Source: Oceanirhabdus seepicola (lineage in GTDB: Bacteria > Bacillota > Clostridia > Clostridiales > Clostridiaceae). From it: DNA of 64,000 bases. The position numbers were made by a program, and so were the translations under genes. The stretch spans positions 1,573,146-1,637,145 of the forward strand of contig NZ_JAGSOJ010000001.1 in assembly GCF_023684385.1 (NCBI RefSeq), written 5' to 3'. Every line of letters starts with the position of its first letter. Position 1 is the first letter of the stretch. The notes below the pieces were generated by a model. The model was not told where the DNA came from. It was given only the letters and a program-made list of their open reading frames with translations, and did not search any database. Positions 17,758 through 30,159 of this stretch are shown here, one piece after another.

Positions 17758-17824
17758 AATATCATCTCCTCTTCTAAAGTTTCAGTTCATTTTCAAATGT
17801 AAAGTAACTTTGATATTTAAATTG

Positions 17825-18703
17825 TTATAAACTATGTCTCTTAACTGATGAATTTAATACCTCATTATCTAACTTTTGAATTGTATTCTGTAATTTTTGA
17901 ATCATTGCTTCTTTGTTATAAGGTAATGCACCATAAATAGAAGCTGTATTTGTTGGATGAACACCATAGAATCTAATATTCTCTAATTTTAATGCATTTA
18001 GTAATTCTATTTCTTCTTCTATAATTTCTAACTCACTAGCAGGAATAAATTCTCCTCTTTCTACTTGATCACTTAATTCACTACCTTCAAATATACCTAA
18101 AGTACCTGCCCAGATAAGTCCTGGCTTTACTGTATTAAGTAATTTAGCAGTGGCCTTAGCATTCTCTATACCAAGTCCTTTTCCTGCAACCCCTAACATC
18201 AATCCGGTATGGTGAACAATACCAATTCTATTTAATCTCTCAAGTTGAATATACGCGTCCTCTAGGGTATGACCTTTATTAATTCTATCAATAGTCGCTT
18301 CATGTCCTGTTTCTAAACCTATATAGAGGTCATTTATACGTGCTTCTTTTAACATTACTAGATCTGAATCTGACTTTCCTTTTATATTCGATACAGACGC
18401 ATACATAGAAATAGTTTCAATAGAAGGAATATGCTTAATCAATAGATCAGATATTTCTTTTAGCCTTCTCGCACTTAATACAAACGCATCACCATTTACT
18501 AAGAAAATTCTATCAATATTTCCAAAGCGATCTTTAATTTCTAGGATATCTTTCTCAATTTGAGTTAATTGTTCAATACTAAATTTTACATCTTTATACA
18601 TCGTACAAAATGTACATTTATTGTGTGCGCAACCAGCTGTTACTTGTAATAACGCTGTGTTTCCTTCAACTGGTGGTCTATAAATCATTCCTGTAAATTT
18701 CAT
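17825..18703 (-). CDS. Radical SAM protein, second copy
   Basis: A 292-residue radical SAM enzyme, nearly identical to the radical SAM part of 16663-17757 (differences scattered, about one in twelve residues by eye). It binds a 4Fe-4S cluster and S-adenosylmethionine through CAHNKCTFCTMYKD near residue 30, followed by NGDAFVLSARRL and LGVAGKGLGIENA. The cysteine spacing CX4CX2C differs from the common CX3CX2C. AGGAGG lies before the ATG. Lying downstream of HxlR-type genes on the same strand, it may be part of a redox-stress regulon, but the substrate is unknown. Confidence 0.87.
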   Translation of the reverse strand: MKFTGMIYRPPVEGNTALLQVTAGCAHNKCTFCTMYKDVKFSIEQLTQIEKDILEIKDRFGNIDRIFLVNGDAFVLSARRLKEISDLLIKHIPSIETISMYASVSNIKGKSDSDLVMLKEARINDLYIGLETGHEATIDRINKGHTLEDAYIQLERLNRIGIVHHTGLMLGVAGKGLGIENAKATAKLLNTVKPGLIWAGTLGIFEGSELSDQVERGEFIPASELEIIEEEIELLNALKLENIRFYGVHPTNTASIYGALPYNKEAMIQKLQNTIQKLDNEVLNSSVKRHSL

Positions 18704-18810
18704 TTTTATCCTCCTTTAATGATTACAATATTTTTGCTAATTGAATTATATCAAGCCATAAAATTAAAACAAGAACGGTCTTTATTGTGCATAACGAACA
18801 TGGAGTATAG

Positions 18811-19248
18811 CTACTCTTCTAACCCCATTGTTTTGTGATCAAATAATTCAATATTGTCATTGAAATACTCTTCACCCCAATCTTTAAGTTGATTTAGTAG
18901 TGGTATTAGTGATTTACCTTTCTCAGTCAAGCTATATTCTACTTTTGGCGGAATTTGTGGGAACACTTCCCTGTTAATAATTCTATCCATTTCTAATTCA
19001 CGAAGCTGTTTTGTAAGCATTCTTTCTGTTATTTTAGGAAGGCATCTCCGCAATTCTGTATATCTTAAAGTACCATGAAACCCTAAATAATAGAGCATTA
19101 TTGGTTTCCATTTCCCCCCTATCAAATCTAATGTTACTTCAAAATAACATCTATATGTGGATTTATTGTGTGCACAACCAGCTGTTCCTTGCAATGACAC
19201 TGTGTTTCCTTCAGCTGGTGGTCTATAAATCGTTCCTGTAGCTTTCAT
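18811..19248 (-). CDS. Chimera: radical SAM N-terminus joined to HxlR regulator
   Basis: The first 29-30 residues (MKATGTIYRPPAEGNTVSLQ, then GCAHNK) are the start of the radical SAM gene, including its ribosome site and first cluster Cys. From residue 32 (YRCYFEVTLDLIGGKWKPI) the frame is HxlR, nearly identical to 13068-13448. The helix-turn-helix and wing are complete, so it could still bind DNA, now expressed from radical SAM signals. The first 20 residues of HxlR are lost. AAAGGAGG precedes the ATG. The junction near 19156 is a recombination scar. Whether it is expressed is not known. Confidence 0.85.
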   Translation of the reverse strand: MKATGTIYRPPAEGNTVSLQGTAGCAHNKSTYRCYFEVTLDLIGGKWKPIMLYYLGFHGTLRYTELRRCLPKITERMLTKQLRELEMDRIINREVFPQIPPKVEYSLTEKGKSLIPLLNQLKDWGEEYFNDNIELFDHKTMGLEE

Positions 19249-19354
19249 TTTTATCCTCCTTTAATAATTCAATATTTTTGTTAATTGAATTATACCAATC
19301 CATAAATGAAAAACAAGAACGGTCTTTATTGTGCATACCGAACACAGAGTATAG

Positions 19355-19477
19355 CTACTCTTCTAACTCTAGTGTTTTGTGATCAAATAATTCAATATTT
19401 TCCCCTTATCAAATCTAATGTTAGTTCAAAATAATATCTATATAACTTTTCTTTTATCTAAAATCTATATTATCCAT
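19355..19477 (-). pseudogene. HxlR remnant with internal deletion
   Basis: Sequence equivalent to the stop-proximal end of HxlR (TTCTAACTCTAGTGTTTTGT on the plus strand) is joined directly to its start-proximal end (ATCAAATCTAATGTTAGTTC). About 260 bases of the recognition helices are missing, and there is also a 1-base loss near 19456. It cannot give a regulator. It retains the HxlR promoter region (about 19478-19600), which is divergent from the oxidoreductase at 19607. Confidence 0.85.
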
Positions 19478-19606
19478 ATGACCTTATACTATACTTTTTG
19501 TGTGTATACCACTTTTTTGTAAGTACTTGTTGTTAATTACATGATGATATATAATAATCATCAAGATATATCTTTAATTGAAAAATAAATTCATAGAGGA
19601 GTTAAT

Positions 19607-21523
19607 ATGTTTAATAAAATTTTCGAATCAGGAAAAATTGGTTCAATGGAATTAAAAAATAGATTAGTCGTTCCAGCAATGTTAAGTATATATGCAAATG
19701 AAGATGGAAGCCTTTCTGAGAAGTATATAAAATATTATGAAGAGAAAGCTAAAGGGGGATGGGGTTTAATTATTTGTGAAGACCATCTCATTGATCCAAG
19801 AGGTGCAGGTTTTAAAAATATTCCTGGATTATATAGTGATAAGTTTATGCCAGAACATATTGAATTAGTTAAACGCGTCCATGCAGCAGGTTCAAAGATA
19901 GCTGTTCAGTTATATCACGCAGGTCGCCAAACCCATAGCGCGGTAATCGGAGAATTACCAGTTGCGCCTTCTGCTATTCAAGATCCTGTTATTGGTCAGA
20001 CACCTATCGAACTATCACCTGATGAAATAGGTGTTTTAGTTAGAAAATTTACGGAAGCAGCACTACGAGCAAAAGAGATTGGATACGATGCAATTGAATT
20101 ACAAGGTGGTCATGGCTACTTAATAAACCAATTTCTATCACCATTTTCCAATAAAAGAACCGATAAATATGGCGGCAATTTAAGAAATAGACTTAGATTC
20201 CCTTTAGAAATTATTCGAAGTATTAAAGAGAACTTAGGTGAAAATTATCCAATAATTTTTAGAATTTCATCAGAGGAGTTAGTTGAAGGTGGTTTAACCA
20301 TTGAAGATACTAAAACGATTGCTATAATCTTAGAGTCTGCTGGAATTGCAGCCTTACATGCATCTGGAGGTGTTTATAAAAGTAGTGATTACTTATGTGC
20401 ACCTACAGCAATGTCAACTGCTCTATTCTCTGATTATGCAAGTGAATTTAAAAAAGTTATAAAAATTCCTGTGCTAACCGTTAATAAAATTATTTATCCT
20501 GAAGTTGCAGAGTCCTTATTAAGAGAGAATAAAGCTGATTTTATCTCTATGGGAAGAGCTTCAATTGCTGATCCTCACCTCCCTCAAAAGGTATATGAAG
20601 GAAGAGAAGAAGAAATCATCCACTGTATTGGCTGTAGGCAAGGATGTTGGAATAACCTATTAAAAAATAAACCTATTTCATGCTTAGTAAATCCTATAAC
20701 CGGTAATGAAATGAATCCTTTGGTAAATGCACATATGCCGAAAAAAATCATGATCATTGGTGGTGGCCCTGCTGGTATGGAGGCTGCAATAAGTGCCGCG
20801 AGTAAAGGACATAGAGTATCAATTTTTGAGAAGAAGGACAAATTAGGAGGACAGTGGTTATTAGCTGCCATTCCACCAGGTAAGGAAATTTTAAATACAT
20901 TAACTGTATGGCAAATTAGTGAATTAAAAAGACTTAATGTAACTGTGCATCTCAATACAGATGTTACTGAACAAGTAATCACGAAATTCAATCCTGATCA
21001 TTTAATTATTGCAACTGGTGCTAATCCTATAATGCCAAATATTCTTGGAATCACTAACAATAACGTTGTTTTAGCAAATGATATTTTGAGTAGTACTGTA
21101 GAAATGAATGGAAACATTGTTGTTATTGGTGGTGGACTTGTTGGAGTAGAAACTGCCGAACACATAGCTATACATAATCATAATGTAACAATTATTGAAA
21201 TGAGAGATACTTTAGCTACTGATATGGAAGCTGCCTCAAGAAACTTGTTACTTAAATCATTAAAAAAGAATAAAGTTAAAACATTCCTTAATACAACAAC
21301 TGTTAATATTACTGAAAATTCTATTACTGTGAAAAATATCGACAACATAGAATATGAAATTCAAGCTGATCAAGTCGTTATAGCTATAGGCTCCCGACCA
21401 AATAATGAATTATATACTCAGTTTAAAAATATAATTCCTACGAGTATTATTGGCGATGCTCTACAAGTTAGAAAAGCAATTGATGCGACACATGAAGGCT
21501 ACTTTATTGGTGCTTCAGTTTAA
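19607..21523 (+). CDS. NADH:flavin oxidoreductase, FadH/OYE type
   Basis: A 638-residue enzyme of the 2,4-dienoyl-CoA reductase group. It has an OYE barrel (about 1-340; QGGHGYLINQFLSPFSNKRT, YGGNLRNR), a 4Fe-4S site CIGCRQGCW...C (near 340), then FAD and NAD(P) folds (IMIIGGGPAGMEAA; IVVIGGGLVGVETAEH). It transfers electrons from NAD(P)H through FAD, the cluster and FMN to an activated alkene. GAGGAG precedes the ATG. The divergent HxlR gene normally paired with such enzymes is deleted here (19355-19477), while an intact HxlR remains at 13068. A paralogue lies at 1327-3330. Confidence 0.92.
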   Translation: MFNKIFESGKIGSMELKNRLVVPAMLSIYANEDGSLSEKYIKYYEEKAKGGWGLIICEDHLIDPRGAGFKNIPGLYSDKFMPEHIELVKRVHAAGSKIAVQLYHAGRQTHSAVIGELPVAPSAIQDPVIGQTPIELSPDEIGVLVRKFTEAALRAKEIGYDAIELQGGHGYLINQFLSPFSNKRTDKYGGNLRNRLRFPLEIIRSIKENLGENYPIIFRISSEELVEGGLTIEDTKTIAIILESAGIAALHASGGVYKSSDYLCAPTAMSTALFSDYASEFKKVIKIPVLTVNKIIYPEVAESLLRENKADFISMGRASIADPHLPQKVYEGREEEIIHCIGCRQGCWNNLLKNKPISCLVNPITGNEMNPLVNAHMPKKIMIIGGGPAGMEAAISAASKGHRVSIFEKKDKLGGQWLLAAIPPGKEILNTLTVWQISELKRLNVTVHLNTDVTEQVITKFNPDHLIIATGANPIMPNILGITNNNVVLANDILSSTVEMNGNIVVIGGGLVGVETAEHIAIHNHNVTIIEMRDTLATDMEAASRNLLLKSLKKNKVKTFLNTTTVNITENSITVKNIDNIEYEIQADQVVIAIGSRPNNELYTQFKNIIPTSIIGDALQVRKAIDATHEGYFIGASV

Positions 21524-21776
21524 TAAATTAAACTAGATTTATTGAAAATATGTGCTTATAAAAGAACTTTAGATATTTCTAAGCCCTATGGGAGAGATTC
21601 GAATATTTACCCCTTTAAGTGGTTATCCTTATATATGGATATTGTTTGAAAGCATTTTTTTCTAAATGTAGAAGTATAGAGAGAATAATTTTAGTCGTTA
21701 ATGGATTTTACATATTATTTTTATAGTTAATAATATAGTAAATATGACAATAACGATTATTTATAGGAGATATTAA

Positions 21777-22502
21777 ATGAATAATTGTAATGTAATAAAA
21801 TTTTCAAATGATCTATTAAGAAAATATTTCAATGTTGGGGAATATGATATTCCTCTTATAGATGAAAGTAATGTATTTGACAATGTTAATGATAAACTAA
21901 ATGAATTATTTTCTATTAGTGAAGATTTTCATAAATATAATTCTGATTGGACTTTTAAATATTTAGAACAGTCTACAACTTCTCTATTAGATACAGTTTT
22001 TACTAGTTGTAAAATTCCTTCAAATGAAAAGGATATTCAAAAATGTTATCAAAAACAAAAACATATAATAAATCATTTCAAAAATATATTATATAGGTAT
22101 TCTAACTTCATTAGATTTATTAGAAATGCTTTTAAATTTTTAGAAATTTTTTTATCAGTTTTATTAATTGTAACAATATCTAATATTTCTCATTCAATTG
22201 AAGCTATTTATCATACGTTACTTATGAGTGCCTCAATAGCTGTTACTTTTGCACTTTTAAAAATCTTTATTGAAAGAAGATTTGTTATACCTTTAATAGA
22301 GAAATTATCATCTAGAAAATATACTATTCTATTAAAAAGACTATATAGTATACTTTCTACAAATATTGCTTTATTCCATCTTACTGAAATATTAGAAGTA
22401 GACTTAAAACATTCACAAAGGTTAGTGTGTAATATATATAGTGGATTTAACGAGATAGAAAGTCGTATTACTAATCCTCACATGAATAATTTATTAGGAT
22501 AA
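21777..22502 (+). CDS. Uncharacterised protein with two membrane segments
   Basis: I do not recognise this 241-residue protein. Residues 1-105 are polar. Two hydrophobic segments (about 119-138, FLEIFLSVLLIVTIS; about 145-165, LLMSASIAVTFALLKIF) form a hairpin, and a basic, helical C-terminal part follows. The termini are probably cytoplasmic. AGGAGA lies before the ATG. It follows the oxidoreductase by 253 bases on the same strand, and a fragment of a paralogue follows the intact HxlR gene at 13567-13803, so gene and neighbour were duplicated together. The region 21524-21776 shows nothing else. Confidence 0.75.
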   Translation: MNNCNVIKFSNDLLRKYFNVGEYDIPLIDESNVFDNVNDKLNELFSISEDFHKYNSDWTFKYLEQSTTSLLDTVFTSCKIPSNEKDIQKCYQKQKHIINHFKNILYRYSNFIRFIRNAFKFLEIFLSVLLIVTISNISHSIEAIYHTLLMSASIAVTFALLKIFIERRFVIPLIEKLSSRKYTILLKRLYSILSTNIALFHLTEILEVDLKHSQRLVCNIYSGFNEIESRITNPHMNNLLG

Positions 22503-22570
22503 TATATATATCGAGAAGACAGTTTTGGCTGACTATTCACCCCTCTTAATACCAATTTGTGCAAAAAACA

Positions 22571-22596
22571 ACCGCATTGGATTTCTCCAATGCGGT
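22571..22596 (-). terminator. Terminator of the GH1 gene
   Basis: A perfect 11-bp stem (ACCGCATTGGA at 22571-22581 with TCCAATGCGGT at 22586-22596) is followed on the minus strand by TTGTTTTTTG, eight bases past the stop codon of the 6-phospho-beta-glucosidase. Confidence 0.9.
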
Positions 22597-22604
22597 CATA
22601 GTGT

Positions 22605-24218
<1,614 letters not shown>

Positions 24219-24223
24219 AGTTA

Positions 24224-26137
<1,914 letters not shown>

Positions 26138-26151
26138 TCATCTTTATTTAT

Positions 26152-26231
26152 AAAAAAAAGCAAGACCAAATAAATAGAATAATCTTTTATTCTATTTATT
26201 TCGGTCTTGCCTGCTTTACCAGTAACAATCC
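26152..26231 (-). promoter_or_regulatory. RAT antiterminator and overlapping terminator before bglP
   Basis: On the minus strand a 29-base RAT site (26203-26231; GGATTGTTACTGGTAAAGC at its 5-prime end) overlaps a long terminator stem (GCAAGACC with GGTCTTGC, arms rich in AATAAATAGAATAA) that ends in TTTTTTTT at 26152-26159. LicT binding to the RAT hairpin excludes the terminator. This is the standard BglG/LicT mechanism and is read directly from the sequence. Confidence 0.95.
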
Positions 26232-26242
26232 TAAATGTTTAA

Positions 26243-27073
26243 TTATCTTTTAGTAACCCTTTGAATGTGAAGGGTCAAATACAATTTTTCCTCATCATTT
26301 AACTCTTTTTCTAGATATTTTTCTATTTTAAGCATACAGTTATATGCCTTTTTATATTTTGCTTTTCCCTGCTTCAATAAAAAATCATCATGTTCTGATT
26401 CTCTCTTTTCTTCTTTATTTAATCTTTTAAAGAAGAACCTTAGATGAGTAATAAATCTTTCATAACTTAGAGATTTATCATCTAATTCAATATTATAAGT
26501 ATATTTAACTATATTTAAAATATCCATTATCTTTGTTGTCATGTCACGCATATTCTCCACCTTATCACTGGAGCTATTTACCTGTGCATTTATTAGATGA
26601 AGAGCTATATTTCCTGCTTCATTCTCAGGTAATCTCTTATCTGTTTCACTTTCAATAAAATCTAATGCTTTTAACCCTACAGCGAATTCCTTAGGATAAA
26701 ACTTTTTAATCTCCCAAATCAGTACATTAGAACAATTGAGTCCTTCTTCAAAAAGTTTAAGAGCATTACTAATATGATCTGTTAGGGTAATATAGATATA
26801 ATCGTTTAATTTTACTTTTAGAATATTTTTTGCATATTCTATAATGTCGTAGGATAGAGACACATACTCCACTGGAACGTCTTCTAGCAATAACTTAAAT
26901 TTTTCTGAAATCTCTTTCTGTTTAAGAATAAAGGTTTTTTCAACCAGATTTTCATCTATTTCATCTCCTACCTTTTTCTTAAAACCAATTCCACATCCCA
27001 CAACAACACTCTCATGCTTAGAAGCGTCCTTAGCTAACACAGCATTATTATTAAAAATTTTTTTAATTATCAC
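26243..27073 (-). CDS. licT: LicT/BglG-family antiterminator with two PRDs
   Basis: The 276-residue protein has an N-terminal RNA-binding domain (1-55; KKIFNNNAVLAKD, VVVGCGIGFKKKVGDEID) and two PTS regulation domains (about 65-170 and 175-276), with conserved histidines such as LTDHISNAL and ALHLINAQ. It binds RAT RNA and prevents termination when its PRDs are correctly phosphorylated by the PTS. The start is a GTG behind a G-rich site. Two RAT/terminator switches, one before this gene (27122-27198) and one before bglP, make the operon both substrate-induced and self-activated. Confidence 0.95.
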   Translation of the reverse strand: MIIKKIFNNNAVLAKDASKHESVVVGCGIGFKKKVGDEIDENLVEKTFILKQKEISEKFKLLLEDVPVEYVSLSYDIIEYAKNILKVKLNDYIYITLTDHISNALKLFEEGLNCSNVLIWEIKKFYPKEFAVGLKALDFIESETDKRLPENEAGNIALHLINAQVNSSSDKVENMRDMTTKIMDILNIVKYTYNIELDDKSLSYERFITHLRFFFKRLNKEEKRESEHDDFLLKQGKAKYKKAYNCMLKIEKYLEKELNDEEKLYLTLHIQRVTKR

Positions 27074-27121
27074 TTCTATTCCCCCCCATATCCATTAGCA
27101 AAATGCTTTTTTAAACATAAA

Positions 27122-27198
27122 AACCTTAAATAATCAAAGGGATAAAATTTATCACTTTTGATTATTTAAGGTTTCGCCTGATCGAATCAGTAACAATC
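27122..27198 (-). promoter_or_regulatory. RAT antiterminator and terminator before licT
   Basis: A second 29-base RAT site (27170-27198; GATTGTTACTGATTCGATC at its 5-prime end) overlaps a 17-bp terminator stem (27122-27138 with 27157-27173) in the licT leader. licT is therefore autoregulated by antitermination. Confidence 0.92.
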
Positions 27199-27232
27199 AC
27201 ATTATTTAATTTAAATCGTTTAATTATAAATA

Positions 27233-27261
27233 ATAATAACCCATTTTACTTGTTTTGTCAA
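27233..27261 (-). promoter_or_regulatory. Promoter of the licT-bglP operon
   Basis: On the minus strand TTGACA (27256-27261) is separated by 17 bases from TATTAT (27233-27238), a near-consensus vegetative promoter. Transcription would begin about 27226 and run into the RAT site at 27198. Confidence 0.85.
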
Positions 27262-27297
27262 TTTTTTTTGCCATTATTCTTATTAAATTAATTAACT

Positions 27298-28008
27298 TTA
27301 TTGATATGTCCTCCTAATAAACTCCATCCACTTATCCTGCAATTGGATTTCTGTTAAACCAAAAACATTCAAATAATCATTAGGTGTTTTTACAAAATCA
27401 TTCAATTTATCATAACCAAACTCTTGAACGAGTGACTCTACAATGGTATATGCGTATTGATATCCATCTCTCTTGAAAAACGTTTCAAAGTCCTCACCAG
27501 TATCTAGATCTTTGAATGTTGGAATGGAATTACTTTGTAGTCCATTTATAATCGTTTTCCTTATCCAATTTTCATTATTGTCTTTTGCTTCATAAGAAGC
27601 AATTCCTTCATTCAGCCATCTAGGTATATTGCTATTTATTTTATTTACAATTATATGAATGAATTCATGAACCGCTGTTTTTACCACACCATCAAAGTCT
27701 GAACCATATGGTGGATTTAATGGTGATGCGATTAATATCTTACCTACTCCAATTCCACCTCTTACCCATTTAGGTGCATTAGGAAATCCTAAAGCTTTAA
27801 GAAGTTCCTTATGTTCTGAGTGAATCTCAATAGTCAATTTCTCCTGAAGTTTTTGATTGAACTTATCAGTAATTCTACTATAATTCTCTTCAAGAATATG
27901 CAAAACTTTATCAATACATGTCTTGTCTGCTTGTGTGTAATAAATTATAAATTGTTCAGTTTCTTTTCTCATACATAGTTTATAAACTTCATTTGTATTG
28001 TCAATCAT
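27298..28008 (-). CDS. Gluzincin metalloprotease, peptidase MA-like
   Basis: A 236-residue protein with zinc motif HEFIH (about residue 125) and the downstream Glu ligand in PRWLNEGIASYEA, the pattern of MA-clan peptidases (peptidase MA-like superfamily). No signal peptide or membrane segment is seen, so it is likely cytoplasmic. GGGAGA lies eight bases before the ATG at 28008; eight extra codons of open frame upstream are less likely used. It follows the AraC-type gene by 33 bases on the same strand and could be its target. Substrate unknown. Confidence 0.8.
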   Translation of the reverse strand: MIDNTNEVYKLCMRKETEQFIIYYTQADKTCIDKVLHILEENYSRITDKFNQKLQEKLTIEIHSEHKELLKALGFPNAPKWVRGGIGVGKILIASPLNPPYGSDFDGVVKTAVHEFIHIIVNKINSNIPRWLNEGIASYEAKDNNENWIRKTIINGLQSNSIPTFKDLDTGEDFETFFKRDGYQYAYTIVESLVQEFGYDKLNDFVKTPNDYLNVFGLTEIQLQDKWMEFIRRTYQ

Positions 28009-28041
28009 ATTGATTTTCTCCCTTATCATCATTATTTCTTA

Positions 28042-28938
28042 TCATAATGAATTAATAGATTTTCTTTTTATAGGAATCCAAACTTCACATGTATATTCAA
28101 TTGGGTTTTCATCATTCCAAAAGTTTTTTTCAATGCATGGACCTTCCACTTGTTCAAATCCAGAGGAGGGAAACCATTCTGAATATATACGTTTCCAGAT
28201 ATCTTGCATAATTGAGTTATCTGGAAGATGTCCATGACCTTCAAATACTGCCCATGTAAGTTTTGGTATCTGCAGTATTGTAAATTCATCTGATATCTCA
28301 GTTTCAGGCATTTCATACCCCATCATATATTTTCTTGTCCCATCTTCTTTAAAACCATAATGAAATCCATCCAATAAGGTACCTTTAGGATTTCCCAATA
28401 GTTCATTAATCCTCTCATGTGTTCCATTTTCAAAAATCTTATTAATAAATTCTGGTATCTCCTTATAGATTGCATTATTAACTGTAGTTGTTACAAAACC
28501 TGTACCAAAAACTTTAAAAGCTTCCTTTTCAACTATTCTATAAATTATTTCACTTTCTCCTTTTATTGATATTTGAAAAGATATTTTTGGAAAAGCTTTA
28601 ATTTTCCCATTTATCTTCTTTAAAGCTGATGGTGATATTCCATGAAGTCTTTTAAAAGCTTTAGTAAAGGCTTCTGGACTTTCATAGCCATATTTTAATG
28701 CTACATCAATCACTTTTTTGTCTGACGTAGTAAACTCTTCGGCAGCAAGACTAAGTCTACGATTTCTTATATATTCAGTCACAGTAAATCCTGTTAATGC
28801 ATAAAAAACACGCTGAAAGTGATATCGTGATGAGAATGCCACCTTTGATATCTCATCTATGTCAAGTGTTGTATCCAAATTTCTTTCAATATATTCAATT
28901 GTATTATTAAGCATTTTAATTGTTTCCAAAATATTCAT
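28042..28938 (-). CDS. AraC-family regulator with GyrI-like effector domain
   Basis: A 298-residue protein with the same layout as 185-1090: an AraC DNA-binding region first (LDIDEISKVAFSSRYHFQRV; DVALKYGYESPEAFTKAFKR), then a GyrI-like domain (about 130-295; YRIVEKEAFKVFGTGF, GHLPDNSIMQDIWKRIYSEW). The ligand domain suggests response to amphipathic compounds. The ATG at 28938 has AAAGGA only two bases ahead, so a start at codon 9 (also ATG) cannot be excluded. It lies upstream of the metalloprotease gene in a probable two-gene operon. Confidence 0.9.
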   Translation of the reverse strand: MNILETIKMLNNTIEYIERNLDTTLDIDEISKVAFSSRYHFQRVFYALTGFTVTEYIRNRRLSLAAEEFTTSDKKVIDVALKYGYESPEAFTKAFKRLHGISPSALKKINGKIKAFPKISFQISIKGESEIIYRIVEKEAFKVFGTGFVTTTVNNAIYKEIPEFINKIFENGTHERINELLGNPKGTLLDGFHYGFKEDGTRKYMMGYEMPETEISDEFTILQIPKLTWAVFEGHGHLPDNSIMQDIWKRIYSEWFPSSGFEQVEGPCIEKNFWNDENPIEYTCEVWIPIKRKSINSL

Positions 28939-29340
28939 TTCCTTTCAATCTAATTATATAAAAATTTCAGAATTACTTCCTGTGTTTTTGTGCTTTGATT
29001 TGTCCGATTTAATCTATTGTGAGCTTCAATACTCAATACTAATTTAACATAGCAAATATCTTCATTTCTTAATTATGATACAGTATTTTTAGGAGTAAAG
29101 TAACCCCTATCCCTGTAATATCAATCTTAATAATAAAAACGCCATTACTTATGGTAAGATTCACCGTATCAACGGCAAATGCGAAATTGATTGCCAATGA
29201 TAAAGATGATAAACTTATTGTTGTCTACAATATCGATCTATATAATAATTGAAGAGGCACGGTACATGATAACTATGCCTTAGAACTAGTTTTTGATTGC
29301 TACTGTATAACATATAAGACTTTATAAGAAGGTGATGAGT
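28939..29340. other. Intergenic region with a possible gene relic
   Basis: The region contains the promoters of the two divergent genes. A 33-codon open frame at 29151-29252 (MVRFTVSTANAKLIANDKDD, then KLIVVYNIDLYNN) has protein-like composition but no ribosome site, and its frame looks continued after a shift as GTVHDNYALELV. I read it as a possible pseudogene relic, not a gene. Confidence 0.3.
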
Positions 29341-30084
29341 TTGACAAGTTACAGAACAATTGATATTGCTCGTGAAGTGGGGATTCATGTAAATACTGTA
29401 AGGCTTTATGAACAGATAGGTTTTATATCAGTTGCACCTAGATCTGCTAATGGATACAGGATTTTTTCAGATAAGCATTTATATCAGACAAAGATTGCAC
29501 GATTAATTGTTCATGGAAAATGGCCTGGAAAGCCTATACGGAACTCAGGTATGAAGATAGTACGCGCAATGAAGGAATGGGACCTAATTGGAGCCCATCA
29601 GTACGCACGTGACTATGTTAAAGCAATAAATGAGGAACAGGAAAAGGCACTTGTCGCAATAAAAACTCTCGAGAATTGGGGGAACAATATTTATGCTTCC
29701 TCTAAGGTTGAGACCTATAATCGAAAACAAACAGCAGCTATTATTGGAACCTCTCCGGAAGTGTTGAGAAATTGGGAACGAAGAGGATTGATAAAAGTAC
29801 CTCAAAAATCAAACAAAAGAGTATACTCATCGCTAGAAATTGAAAGGCTGCATGTAATCTATGTTATGCTTCAATCAAATTATAAAATAGTGGAGATATC
29901 AGAAAGGCTGCAATTATATGATAAAGAAATTATTAATAAAATTCCCAATGAAGTGAATCAAAGAAGAGACGAGCACATCTCTAATATGCGATCCCATTGG
30001 CTTGAAGTATCTGACAATGCCCTTGAAAATGCAATGAAGGTTCTCGATCTTCTAAATGAAATTTTTCAAACCCTCCATCTGTAA
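29341..30084 (+). CDS. Regulator with two MerR-type helix-turn-helix domains
   Basis: A roughly 247-residue protein with a MerR winged helix at each end of a linker: TIDIAREVGIHVNTVRLYEQ (residues 3-70) and RKQTAAIIGTSPEVLRNWER (about 125-195). A double MerR arrangement lets one chain read two half-sites. A TTG at 29341 lies six bases after AAGGTG and is preferred; an ATG at 29335 abuts the site. Codon use is richer in G and C than neighbouring genes, which may reflect transfer. The amidohydrolase gene follows by 75 bases and is the likely partner. Confidence 0.82.
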   Translation: MTSYRTIDIAREVGIHVNTVRLYEQIGFISVAPRSANGYRIFSDKHLYQTKIARLIVHGKWPGKPIRNSGMKIVRAMKEWDLIGAHQYARDYVKAINEEQEKALVAIKTLENWGNNIYASSKVETYNRKQTAAIIGTSPEVLRNWERRGLIKVPQKSNKRVYSSLEIERLHVIYVMLQSNYKIVEISERLQLYDKEIINKIPNEVNQRRDEHISNMRSHWLEVSDNALENAMKVLDLLNEIFQTLHL

Positions 30085-30159
30085 ACCACCCAATATATAA
30101 TGGTATAATCTTATCATGCGCCGGCAGCATAAGTGAATATTTAATGGGAGTGATAGAAA

